Below the pieces are notes generated by a model. That model searched no databases and had not been told where the DNA came from. It worked only from the letters and a program-made list of their open reading frames with translations. Positions 9,435-21,518 of a DNA stretch of 64,000 nt are shown here, in pieces; within the stretch, counting starts at the first letter, position 1; every line of letters starts with the position of its first letter. The position numbers and the translations under genes are program-made. Location: contig NZ_CP025408.1 in the NCBI RefSeq assembly GCF_002847305.1, positions 1,757,001-1,821,000 of the forward strand. The letters are read 5' to 3'. The stretch comes from Paracoccus tegillarcae. Its GTDB lineage: Bacteria > Pseudomonadota > Alphaproteobacteria > Rhodobacterales > Rhodobacteraceae.

Positions 9435-9824
9435 ATGGCGATAAACTTCCACCCGCGCGCTGGGCAGATGCTTGTTGCGGATTTTAGTGATTTGAAAGCA
9501 CCTGAAATCTGCAAGGTTCGGCCGGTGATTGTTATTTCTCCAAAGTTGCCGTTTCGGTCCGGTCTGGTCGCAGTCGTCCCGGTTAGCTTGACGCCGCCGC
9601 GGCAGGACTTACCTTATGTTTTTCGATTGTCGAAGAATTATCATCCGGATTCCCAAGATGATCTGGCATGTTGGGCAAAATGTGATCTCGTAATGAACAT
9701 CGCACTTTGGAGGCTGAACGGTTTCAAGCTTGGTCGAAGAAAGTGGTCGACGCCCGCCATTTCGCCAGAAGATCTAGTCGGTGTTAGAAAAGCTGTCGCA
9801 GCAGGGCTTGGACTAAAGTTTTGA
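9435..9824 (+). CDS. MazF/PemK-like mRNA interferase toxin, apparently without antitoxin
   Basis: A 129-residue protein resembling the PemK/MazF toxin fold: a start like FHPRAGQMLVADFSD, the CKVRPVIVIS strand typical of the family, and VVPVSL followed by a long loop. Such proteins are ribosome-independent endoribonucleases; here activity is inferred. The ATG follows the pheS stop directly with no gap. No antitoxin gene is visible beside it: upstream is pheS, downstream is a non-coding stretch. Base composition is clearly more A+T-rich than the neighbours, which suggests acquisition. A solitary single-protein member of a growth-control family is the alternative. Confidence 0.65.
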   Translation: MAINFHPRAGQMLVADFSDLKAPEICKVRPVIVISPKLPFRSGLVAVVPVSLTPPRQDLPYVFRLSKNYHPDSQDDLACWAKCDLVMNIALWRLNGFKLGRRKWSTPAISPEDLVGVRKAVAAGLGLKF

Positions 9825-9884
9825 CGCAACGCCCCGCCATGTTAGTTGTAAATTCACTTATGGTGTACTATATCAAACAAGTAT

Positions 9885-10000
9885 CCCGAAGTTCGGGCTT
9901 TAAGACCTAGATCACTAGGCAGGCTGCCCGCCAGTCGATGACAAGACTTGGGTAGCCTAGATATTGTCACGTCCCAAAGCCCTGCCTCTGGCGGGGCTTT
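9885..10000 (+). ncRNA. Candidate structured RNA or attenuator with mutually exclusive hairpins
   Basis: A hairpin CCCGA/TCGGG (9885-9897) is followed by CCTAG (9906-9910), CTAGGC (9915-9920) and GCCTAG (9955-9960). The middle element can pair with either flank, because CCTAGAT occurs twice (9906-9912 and 9956-9962). Inside the larger pairing lies CCAGTC (9931-9936) against GAC-T-TGG (9945-9951). A terminator stem follows at 9976-10000. This is either a small RNA of about 120 nucleotides or a leader with two alternative states. It matches no family I recognise. Confidence 0.3.
9976..10000 (+). terminator. Intrinsic terminator-like stem after the toxin gene
   Basis: AAAGCCCTGCC (9976-9986) pairs with GGCGGGGCTTT (9990-10000) across a three-base loop TCT, an 11-base-pair stem with one G-U pair. 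Only a short T run (CTTTGTG) follows, so termination could be partial. It would end transcripts coming from pheS, the toxin gene, or the candidate RNA. Confidence 0.6.
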
Positions 10001-10263
10001 GTGCGTTATGGAGGCCGCGACAACGGTACATATGACGGTGCACCGACGGCCAAAATCCAACCAAATCAAGTTTCGAAGCGCGGGTCGGGCAACGTCCGAC
10101 CGTTTCCTGGACAGATGCCTCTTCGCCACCTGCACCCCGGCAACCCAAGACACGCGCCGCACCCACACCCAACCGACCGCGCGCAACACCCACCGTTCGC
10201 AAGCTGTGTACGCCCTGTGTACGCGCTGTGCGCATGTGGTGCACGCTCTGTGCAGGCCGAAAT

Positions 10264-10277
10264 CCAGCATTTGCTGG
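10264..10277. repeat. 14-base perfect palindrome, copy 1
   Basis: CCAGCATTTGCTGG, an inverted repeat of CCAGCA and TGCTGG around TT. The same 14 bases recur at 10547-10560 within the coding part of the next gene. Two copies 283 bases apart suggest a dispersed REP-like or protein-binding element. I did not notice other copies in the window. Confidence 0.6.
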
Positions 10278-10408
10278 GCCTTTCGCAGGGTGCCGCAAAA
10301 CCCGTGCAACAGTCACCGCGCGCATCTGTGACCGGCGCGCGCAACACCCCGCCTTCACCTCGGCGCCATTTCCGGCCATGCTGACCAAAACAGTGACAGG
10401 CAGACGAC

Positions 10409-10972
10409 ATGTTCAAGTCGAAGAAACCCAGAACCGAGCCAAAGCTCAGGAAACCGGTCGCGTCCGAGGCGCAGCCCACAGCGCCCACGCCCAAGGTCGC
10501 GTCCCGGCCCGCCACCGCGCCCCAGACCTCTGAACCGACCGCAGGCCCAGCATTTGCTGGTGCACCCAGCATCGCCGCGCCCGCCAGCTTTGCCGTCCCC
10601 GCCCTTGCCCCCGATCTCTGGCCGACCGAGGACGCGGCGGATGAGGCGGCGCTGCACGCGGCCGAGCATGTGTTCAAACACCTTCTGGCCCGTGTGAAGA
10701 ACTTTCAGGAAAACCTGCCCGATCACCACGAACTTGGCATCCAACTGGCCAATTTCGGCGGCGTAAAGCCCCTGCATGTGCGCGGGATGGGCTTCAAGAA
10801 TCCCAACGTGATCGAGTTTTACGGCCTCTTGGACGGTGACAAGAAGGTGGCCGTCGTCCAGCACGTCTCGCAGCTGAACTTCCTGCTGATAGCCGTCCCC
10901 CCCGTCGCCGAACAGCAACCCTATCGCATCGGTTTTGGCGCCGAACTGCGTGAGGCAGAAAAGCCCGCATAG
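10409..10972 (+). CDS. DUF6173 family protein of unknown function
   Basis: A 187-residue protein. Residues 1-70 are a low-complexity basic then Ala/Pro/Thr-rich linker without a signal peptide. Residues about 80-180 form a conserved-looking domain with LANFGGVKPLHVRGMGF, PNVIEFYGLLDGDKK and VVQHVSQLNFLLIAVPP, which I recognise as resembling DUF6173, a family frequent in Rhodobacterales. The family has no assigned function. The start follows GACAGGCAGACGAC at a reasonable distance. The gene stands alone between the repeat-rich stretch and the glycogen operon. Confidence 0.7.
   Translation: MFKSKKPRTEPKLRKPVASEAQPTAPTPKVASRPATAPQTSEPTAGPAFAGAPSIAAPASFAVPALAPDLWPTEDAADEAALHAAEHVFKHLLARVKNFQENLPDHHELGIQLANFGGVKPLHVRGMGFKNPNVIEFYGLLDGDKKVAVVQHVSQLNFLLIAVPPVAEQQPYRIGFGAELREAEKPA
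10547..10560. repeat. 14-base perfect palindrome, copy 2
   Basis: Same CCAGCATTTGCTGG as at 10264-10277, here inside the low-complexity Ala/Pro-rich N-terminal part of the DUF6173 gene, where it encodes part of GPAFAG. The insertion of a small palindromic repeat into the linker region of the gene is a possible explanation. Confidence 0.6.
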
Positions 10973-11100
10973 GCCGGCTGTCAGGGCATTTCCTCGCCAT
11001 TTGGGCATTTGCTACTTGCAACTCGCGCGGGATTGGCCACTCTCTGGCGAGAATGTTAGGGCAAACATACGCGATTCGTTGAGAAATCTGAGGGGTAACC

Positions 11101-12711
11101 ATGGCCGGGAAAACAGATCAGCAGGATTGGTGGCGCGGCTCTGTGACCTATCAGATCTATCCGCGCTCTTTCATGGATGCGAATGACGACGGCATCGGTG
11201 ATCTGGCGGGCATCATCAAGCGGCTGGACTATGTGGCCTCGCTTGGGGTGGACGCGATCTGGCTGTCGCCTGTCTTTACCTCGCCGATGAAGGATATGGG
11301 GTACGATGTGTCGGATTATACCGATATCGACCCCAGCTTCGGCACGCTGGACGAATTCGATGCGCTGGTCGACAAGGCCCACAAGCTGGGCCTGAAAGTC
11401 ATCATCGACCAGGTCCTGTCGCACAGTTCCGACCAGCATGAATATTTCACGGAATCGCGCAGTTCGCGGGACAATCCCAAGGCGGATTGGTATGTCTGGG
11501 CCGATCCCAACCATGACGGCACGCCGCCCAATAACTGGCAGTCGATCTTTGGCGGTGCCGCCTGGACCTGGGATTCGCGCCGCCGTCAGTATTATTTCCA
11601 CAACTTCCTGAAAGAGCAGCCGGACTGGAATTTCCACAATCCCGAGGTTCAGGATTATCTGCTCGATACGATGCGGTTCTGGCTGGATCGCGGTGTCGAC
11701 GGCTTCCGTCTGGATACGGTCAACTTCTACGTCCATGACAAGCTGCTGCGCGACAATCCGGCGAATTATCTTCCCTGGGCGCAGACCGCGTTGAAGCCAT
11801 TCGACATGCAGTTCTGCCTGTTTTCCAAGAACCAGCCCGAGAATATCGGTTTTCTGGAACGGATGCGGGCGCTGCTGGACGAATATGACGCGCGCACGAC
11901 GGTGGGCGAGGTCGGCGACACGCATTTGTCGATCGAGTTGATGGGCGAATATACCAGCGGCAAGCGGCTGCACATGGCCTATTCCTTCGAAATGCTGGGC
12001 CCGAATTTCAGCGCCGAACATTTCCGCAGCCGCATCCAGCGGTTCTTCAACGGTGCGCCCGAGGGCTGGCCATGCTGGGCGTTCTCGAACCATGACGTGC
12101 CGCGCCATGTGGGTCGCTGGCTGGAACATGCGGCTGATCAGGACGACCTGGCGCGTCAGGCCGCCGCGATGCTGCTGAGCTTCGAGGGCTCTGTCTGCCT
12201 GTATCAGGGCGAAGAACTGGGGCTGGTCGACACCGAGCTGAGTTTCGAGGAACTGACCGACCCCGACGGCATCGCGTTTTGGCCCGATTACAAGGGCCGC
12301 GATGGGTGCCGCACGCCGATGGTCTGGGATGACAAGGCTGCGAATGGCGGCTTTTCCAAGGCCAACCAGACCTGGCTGCCGGTCAAGGCGCCGCAGCAGG
12401 CGCGCGCCGTATCGACCCAGGAGGGGCGCGATGACAGCGTGCTGGCCTTTTACCGCCAGATGCTGGCGCTGCGAAAGTCAGAGCCTGATCTGCGCCTTGG
12501 CGATATCCGCTTTCTCGACCTGCCCGAACCGGTTCTGGGCTACACGCGCGGCAAGACGGTGCTCTGCCTGTTCAACCTGTCGGACAAGCCCGTGGATGTG
12601 GATCTGCCGCAGAAGATCACGGGTCTGTTAACGCAGGGGGCGACTCTGACGGCGGGACGTGTCAATCTGCAGGCGAACGGTTTCGTGATCGGCCGCACGC
12701 AGTCCAACTAG
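11101..12711 (+). CDS. GH13 alpha-glucosidase, first gene of the glycogen operon
   Basis: Cytoplasmic glycoside hydrolase of 536 residues that cleaves terminal alpha-glucose from short oligosaccharides. GH13 landmarks: YQIYPRSF near the start, the barrel segment GVDAIWLSP, nucleophile in DGFRLDTVN, acid/base Glu in TTVGEVGD and the transition-state Asp in FSNHDVPRH. There is no signal peptide. It lacks strong features of trehalulose synthase or trehalose-6-phosphate hydrolase, so I keep the general call. It precedes glgB by 42 bases on the same strand, so it probably processes maltooligosaccharides released by GlgX. An upstream stretch at 10973-11100 carries the promoter, with no clear operator. 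Confidence 0.88.
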   Translation: MAGKTDQQDWWRGSVTYQIYPRSFMDANDDGIGDLAGIIKRLDYVASLGVDAIWLSPVFTSPMKDMGYDVSDYTDIDPSFGTLDEFDALVDKAHKLGLKVIIDQVLSHSSDQHEYFTESRSSRDNPKADWYVWADPNHDGTPPNNWQSIFGGAAWTWDSRRRQYYFHNFLKEQPDWNFHNPEVQDYLLDTMRFWLDRGVDGFRLDTVNFYVHDKLLRDNPANYLPWAQTALKPFDMQFCLFSKNQPENIGFLERMRALLDEYDARTTVGEVGDTHLSIELMGEYTSGKRLHMAYSFEMLGPNFSAEHFRSRIQRFFNGAPEGWPCWAFSNHDVPRHVGRWLEHAADQDDLARQAAAMLLSFEGSVCLYQGEELGLVDTELSFEELTDPDGIAFWPDYKGRDGCRTPMVWDDKAANGGFSKANQTWLPVKAPQQARAVSTQEGRDDSVLAFYRQMLALRKSEPDLRLGDIRFLDLPEPVLGYTRGKTVLCLFNLSDKPVDVDLPQKITGLLTQGATLTAGRVNLQANGFVIGRTQSN

Positions 12712-12753
12712 CACCAGCGGCCCGCCGAGACCTTTGCATCAGGAGCAAGCCAG

Positions 12754-14940
12754 ATGACGACAGCCGAACTTCCTCCGCATCTGTCGCAGCAGGATGTGAC
12801 GCGCTTGCTGGAGGCGCGCCACGACGCCCCGTTTGATGTGCTGGGACCCCACAAGCAGGGGCGCAAGGCATGGCTGACCGCGATCGTGCCCGACGCGGTT
12901 TCGCTGACCGCCCGTGTTGGCCGCAAGACCGTGGACCTGCCGCGCATCGAGGGCGCGGTGTTTGGTGGGCCCGTGCCCGCGTCGAAATCGCCCTATCGGC
13001 TGACCGCAGCTTTTTCAGACGGGGAAAGCTGGGAATTCGACGATCCCTATCGCTTTGGTCCCGTGCTGGGCGAGATCGACCAATACCTGATCGGCGAGGG
13101 CACGCATAACCGTCTGTGGCAGGTGCTGGGTGCCCATGTCCGCAACCACGAGGGCGCTGACGGCACGCATTTCGCCGTTTGGGCGCCGAATGCCGTGCGG
13201 GTCTCTGTCACCGGTGATTTCAACCAGTGGGACGGCCGCCGCCACCCGATGCGCCGCGTCGGCCAAACCGGCGTCTGGGAATTGTTCATCCCCGGTCTGG
13301 GTGAGGGAACGCTGTACAAATACGAGATCGCACCGCAGCAGGGCGCGCCGTTTTCCAAGGCTGACCCGGTCGGCTTTGGCGCGCAGCATCCGCCGGCGAC
13401 GGCGTCGGTGGTCCGCGACATCTCGGGCTATGGCTGGAAAGATGACGATTGGATGGCGGCGCGTGCCGAGCGCAATCGCCGCGACCAGCCGATTTCCGTC
13501 TACGAGGTCCATCTGGGTTCCTGGCGCCGGACCGAGGGCAACCGGCCGCTCAGCTATAAGGAACTGGCGGTCGAACTGGTCGATTACGCCAAATGGATGG
13601 GCTTTACCCATCTGGAATTCATGCCGGTCAGCGAATTTCCCTTTGACGGATCATGGGGTTATCAGCCGGTGGGCATGTACGCGCCGACGATCCGTTTCGG
13701 GCCGCCGCACGAGTTCCGCGATCTGGTCGAGGCCGCGCATCAGGCCGGTCTGGGCGTGTTGATGGACTGGGTGCCGGGGCATTTCCCGTCCGACGCGCAT
13801 GGGCTGGCGACCTTTGACGGCACGCATCTGTACGAACATTCCGACCCGCGTGAGGGGTTTCATCAGGACTGGAACACCCTGATCTATAACTACGGCCGCA
13901 CCGAGGTCCGCAATTATCTTGTGGCCAACGCGGTTTACTGGCTGGAGGAATATCACCTGGACGGCCTGCGCGTGGATGCCGTCGCCTCGATGCTGTATCG
14001 CGATTATTCCCGCGATGACGGCGCCTGGGTGCCCAACAAGGATGGCGGGCGCGAGAATTACGAAGCCATCGATTTCGTGCGCGACATGAACATCCAGGCC
14101 TATGGTCATGTCGAGGGCATCATGACCGTGGCCGAGGAATCGACCGCGTTTCCGGGCGTGACCACGCCTGTCGATGCGGGCGGGCTGGGCTTTGGGTTCA
14201 AATGGAACATGGGGTGGATGAACGACACCCTGCGCTATATCGAGAAAGATCCGATCTATCGGTCCTTTGATCATCACCTGATGACCTTCCCGATCGATTA
14301 TTCGTTCTCAGAGAATTTCATTCTGCCGATCAGCCATGACGAGGTCGTGCACGGCAAGGGCAGCATGATCGCCAAGATGCCCGGCAATGAGTGGGAAAAA
14401 TTCGCCAACCTGCGGGCCTATTACGGATTCATGTGGGGCCATCCGGGCAAAAAGCTGCTGTTCATGGGCTGCGAGTTCGGCCAATGGCAGGAATGGAACC
14501 ACGATCAATCGCTGGACTGGGACGCGCTGCACGGTGGCTATCAACGCGGCGTGCAGTCGCTGGTGCGTGATCTGAACCATCTGTATCGCGACACGCCTGC
14601 GCTGTATCGGCGCGACTGCGATCCATCGGGCTTTCGCTGGATCGCCAATAACCCGGAAAACTCGACCATCGCATTCAGCCGTCTGGGCGAAGCGGGCGAT
14701 GCGCCGGTGGTGGTGGTGTGCAACTTCACCCCGGTCGAACGCTCGCGCTATCGCGTCGGCCTGCCAATGCCCGGCCATTGGAGCGAGGTGATCAATACCG
14801 ATGCCGAAACCTATGGTGGTGGCAATCGGGTGAATGCGGATGGGGTGCAAAGCACGCCGCAGGAATGGGATGGGCAGGCCCAATCGGCCGAAATTCGTTT
14901 GCCCCCCCTGTCGGTGGTGATTTTGCGATTGGATCAGTAA
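12754..14940 (+). CDS. glgB: 1,4-alpha-glucan branching enzyme
   Basis: Makes alpha-1,6 branches in glycogen. The 728-residue protein matches E. coli GlgB length: an N1 domain to about residue 115, a carbohydrate-binding CBM48 domain ([19 protein letters not shown]), the GH13 barrel, and a C-terminal beta domain. Catalytic residues lie in [16 protein letters not shown] (nucleophile Asp), MTVAEEST (Glu) and [12 protein letters not shown] (Asp). The ribosome site AGGAGC precedes the ATG. It is the second gene of the glycogen operon. Confidence 0.97.
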   Translation: MTTAELPPHLSQQDVTRLLEARHDAPFDVLGPHKQGRKAWLTAIVPDAVSLTARVGRKTVDLPRIEGAVFGGPVPASKSPYRLTAAFSDGESWEFDDPYRFGPVLGEIDQYLIGEGTHNRLWQVLGAHVRNHEGADGTHFAVWAPNAVRVSVTGDFNQWDGRRHPMRRVGQTGVWELFIPGLGEGTLYKYEIAPQQGAPFSKADPVGFGAQHPPATASVVRDISGYGWKDDDWMAARAERNRRDQPISVYEVHLGSWRRTEGNRPLSYKELAVELVDYAKWMGFTHLEFMPVSEFPFDGSWGYQPVGMYAPTIRFGPPHEFRDLVEAAHQAGLGVLMDWVPGHFPSDAHGLATFDGTHLYEHSDPREGFHQDWNTLIYNYGRTEVRNYLVANAVYWLEEYHLDGLRVDAVASMLYRDYSRDDGAWVPNKDGGRENYEAIDFVRDMNIQAYGHVEGIMTVAEESTAFPGVTTPVDAGGLGFGFKWNMGWMNDTLRYIEKDPIYRSFDHHLMTFPIDYSFSENFILPISHDEVVHGKGSMIAKMPGNEWEKFANLRAYYGFMWGHPGKKLLFMGCEFGQWQEWNHDQSLDWDALHGGYQRGVQSLVRDLNHLYRDTPALYRRDCDPSGFRWIANNPENSTIAFSRLGEAGDAPVVVVCNFTPVERSRYRVGLPMPGHWSEVINTDAETYGGGNRVNADGVQSTPQEWDGQAQSAEIRLPPLSVVILRLDQ

Positions 14941-14983
14941 GCGCGGTTTTATCGCGATGATACGGGAAGAGGGGGACCCGACG

Positions 14984-16243
14984 ATGATCGACGACAGAAG
15001 ACTTGCACAGCGCTCGATGGCGTTCGTGCTGGCCGGGGGGCGTGGCTCGCGTCTGAAGGAATTGACCGACCGCCGGGTAAAGCCCGCGGTCTATTTCGGC
15101 GGCAAGACACGCATCATCGACTTTGCGCTGTCCAACGCGATGAATTCCGGCATCCGCAAGATGGCCGTGGCCACGCAATACAAGGCCCACAGCCTGATCC
15201 GCCACTGTCAGCGCGGCTGGAGCTTTTTCCGCGCCGAGCGCAACGAATTCATGGATATCCTGCCCGCCTCGCAGCGGATGGACGAAGAGATGTGGTATCG
15301 CGGCACGGCGGATGCGGTGACCCAGAACATCGATATCGTCGACAGCTATGGCATCGACTATATCGTCATCCTCGCCGGGGATCACATCTACAAGATGGAT
15401 TACGAGATGATGATCCGTCAGCACGTCCAGTCGGGCGCGGATGTGACGGTTGGGTGCCTGACGGTTCCGCGCGAAGAGGCTTCGGCCTTTGGCGTCATGG
15501 CGGTGGATGGGGACAGCCGCGTCACCTCGTTTCTGGAAAAGCCCGCCGACCCGCCTTCCACGCCAGAAGATCCCAACAAGGCGCTGGCCTCGATGGGGAT
15601 CTATGTCTTCGACTGGAAATTCCTGCGTGACCTGCTGCAAAAAGACGCCGAGGACACCAATTCCAGCCATGACTTCGGCCATGATCTGATCCCCGACATC
15701 GTCAAGAACGGCAAGGCGGTCGCGCACCGTTTCGATGAGTCCTGCGTGCGCGCGGATGGGGCCGAATCCTATTGGCGCGACGTTGGCACCATCGACGCCT
15801 TCTGGGAGGCGAATATCGATCTGACCAATTTCACCCCGACGCTGGATTTGTGGGACCATAACTGGCCGATCTGGACCTATTCCGAAAGCGTGCCGCCGGC
15901 CAAGTTCATCCATGATGAAAAAGACCGACGCGGGGTGGCGATCTCATCCATGGTATCGGGCGGTTGCATCATCTCGGGCACCGAGGTGCGCAATTCGCTG
16001 TTGTTCACGCAGGTCCACACGAATTCCTACGCGGTTCTGGATCATGCGGTGGTGCTGCCGCATGTGGTGGTCAACCGCTCGGCACGGCTGACGAAATGCG
16101 TGATCGACCGTGGCGTGCATATCCCGGCCGGGCTGGTGGTGGGCGAAGACCCGCAAGAGGATGAAAAATATTTCCGCGTCTCGGAAAAAGGCACGACGCT
16201 GATCACCAAGGACATGATCGCGAAATGGGAGGCCGCGCAGTGA
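14984..16243 (+). CDS. glgC: Glucose-1-phosphate adenylyltransferase (ADP-glucose pyrophosphorylase)
   Basis: Forms ADP-glucose, the committed step of bacterial glycogen synthesis, and is usually allosterically controlled. The 419-residue product has the nucleotidyltransferase loop [20 protein letters not shown], the substrate motif FLEKPADPP and a C-terminal left-handed beta-helix. An earlier in-frame ATG at 14957 is rejected because a strong purine-rich ribosome site (GGAAGAGGGGGA, 14964-14975) sits just ahead of the ATG at 14984, and that start gives the known alphaproteobacterial length. The stop overlaps the glgA GTG. Confidence 0.96.
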   Translation: MIDDRRLAQRSMAFVLAGGRGSRLKELTDRRVKPAVYFGGKTRIIDFALSNAMNSGIRKMAVATQYKAHSLIRHCQRGWSFFRAERNEFMDILPASQRMDEEMWYRGTADAVTQNIDIVDSYGIDYIVILAGDHIYKMDYEMMIRQHVQSGADVTVGCLTVPREEASAFGVMAVDGDSRVTSFLEKPADPPSTPEDPNKALASMGIYVFDWKFLRDLLQKDAEDTNSSHDFGHDLIPDIVKNGKAVAHRFDESCVRADGAESYWRDVGTIDAFWEANIDLTNFTPTLDLWDHNWPIWTYSESVPPAKFIHDEKDRRGVAISSMVSGGCIISGTEVRNSLLFTQVHTNSYAVLDHAVVLPHVVVNRSARLTKCVIDRGVHIPAGLVVGEDPQEDEKYFRVSEKGTTLITKDMIAKWEAAQ

Positions 16244-17663
16244 CGCAAGTCCTGTCCGTCGCATCCGAGGTCGCGCCGGTCATCAAGACTGGCGGGCTGG
16301 CCGATGTGGCGGGCGCCTTGCCTGCCGCGCTTGCGCCCTTTGGCGTGACGATGCGCACGCTGATGCCGGGCTATCCTCAGGCGATGCGGATGCTGGAGGA
16401 TGCGCAGCCCGTGGCGCAATTTCAGGATTGCTTTGGCGGCCATGCCGATCTGCTGGCGGGCAAGGCCGGTGGGCTGGATCTGCTGGTGCTGGATGCGCCG
16501 CATCTGTTCGAACGCGGTGGCGGACCATATCTGGCGGATGCCGGCACCGACTGGCCCGACAATCCCGAACGCTTTGCCGCGCTAAGCTGGGTCGCGTCCG
16601 AGATCGCCAATGGCGCGATCGAGGGCTGGCAGCCTGATATCGTCCATTGTCACGACTGGCAGGCGGGACTGGCGCCCTATTACATCGCCCGCTCGCCCGC
16701 TGCGGATCGAGTCAAAACGATCATCACCGTCCACAACATCGCCTTTCAGGGCCTCGCACCGGCATGGAAGATGGGCGCGCTGAAAATCGCGCCCGTCGAT
16801 TTTACGCCGGACGGCATGGAATATTGGGGGCAGATATCCGCGCTCAAGGCGGGGCTGGTCTTTGCCGATTGGCTGACAACGGTTTCGCCGACCTATGCCG
16901 CCGAACTGATGACGGCTGAATTCGGCATGGGGCTGGAAGGCGTGATGCGCGCACGCCGCGACAGCTTTACCGGGATTCTGAACGGAATTGACGAACAGGT
17001 CTGGTCGCCCGCCACCGATCCCGCGATCACGCCCTACAAGGCCGCGCGCGGCAAGGCGTCGAACAAGGCCGCACTGCGCAAGGAATTCGGTTTGCGGCAG
17101 GCCGACGGCCCGCTTTGCGTGGTGGTGTCGCGCCTGACCGAACAGAAAGGGCTGGATCTGCTGATCGAGGCGCTGCCCACGCTTTTGGATCGCGGCGGGC
17201 AATTGGCGCTGCTGGGGTCGGGCGACAAGGGACTGGAGGCTGCCTTTCAACGTGCCGCGGGTCCTGATGTGGGTGTGCGCATCGGCTATGACGAGGCCCT
17301 GTCGCACCGGATGATGGCCGGTGGCGATGCGATCCTGGTGCCCTCTCGGTTCGAGCCCTGCGGCCTGACGCAGCTTTACGGGCTGCGCTATGGCGCGATC
17401 CCGCTGGTGGCGCTGACGGGGGGGCTGGCCGATACGGTCGTTGCCGCCAATCCGGCCAGCATGGCCCATCAGGTGGCCACCGGGATCCAGTTCCATCCGG
17501 TCACGGCGGCGGCACTGGCCGATGCGCTGAACCGCCTGTGCGACCTTTACGCCGACCCTGACCGCTGGACGAAGATGCAGCGGAATGCGATGAGCCAGCC
17601 TGTCGGGTGGGACCAATCGGCCGCCCGTTATGCCGAACTGTATGAAAGCTTGCTGGCCGCGCG

Positions 17664-17667
<4 letters not shown>
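16240..17667 (+). CDS. glgA: Glycogen synthase (ADP-glucose, GT5)
   Basis: Extends alpha-1,4-glucan chains from ADP-glucose. The 475-residue protein has the GT5 N-terminal motif [13 protein letters not shown] and C-terminal nucleotide-binding parts [32 protein letters not shown] and TGGLADTV. I chose the GTG at 16240: it overlaps the glgC stop as GTGA and follows GGGAGG (16227-16232) by 7 bases. The ATG at 16225 would lie inside glgC and put the start upstream of that site. It is coupled to glgX by ATGA. Confidence 0.95.
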
Positions 17668-21424
<3,757 letters not shown>

Positions 21425-21459
21425 ACGCAGGGCATTGCGGCAATCGCTGAAAAACATCG

Positions 21460-21496
21460 CGCCCTGACCGGTCAACACATGCCGGTCAGGGCGTTT
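21460..21496. terminator. Bidirectional terminator between convergent pgm and ftsK
   Basis: CGCCCTGACCGG (21460-21471) pairs perfectly with CCGGTCAGGGCG (21482-21493) over a ten-base loop. TTT follows on the plus strand, and an AAAA run with CATCG precedes the stem, giving T residues for transcripts from the other direction. It separates the glycogen operon from ftsK, which ends at 21519. Confidence 0.88.
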
Positions 21497-21518
21497 GAAT
21501 GATCAAGCCTGGGGGTGG

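Larger units (their letters stand above)
9825..10408. other. 584-base non-coding stretch with RNA-like structure and repeats
   Basis: No credible gene is visible here. Its first part (to about 10000) is A+T-rich and contains a run of inverted repeats ending in a terminator. The second part (about 10080-10350) is strongly C-rich on the plus strand and holds an imperfect tandem repeat built on CTGTGTACGC (10204-10255), two copies of GCGCGCAACACCC (near 10180 and 10336) and the palindrome described separately. Overlapping open frames on both strands of the second part have low-complexity translations and no ribosome sites. Confidence 0.6.

Noticed and set aside
10204..10255. Tandem CTGTGTACGC repeats as a CRISPR array or plasmid-type iterons
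   Set aside because: Units are short, degenerate and few, with no spacers; no replication or cas gene is nearby.
10001..10384. 127-residue plus-strand frame in the repeat segment
   Set aside because: Pro/His/Arg-rich, no domain, no ribosome site, and it spans the tandem repeats.
10066..10677. 203-residue minus-strand frame over the repeat segment and DUF6173 gene
   Set aside because: Low-complexity Ala/Gly/Ser translation without a ribosome site, antisense to a recognisable domain.
14957..14983. Earlier ATG for glgC
   Set aside because: The strong ribosome site lies between this ATG and the one at 14984, and the shorter product matches the family start.
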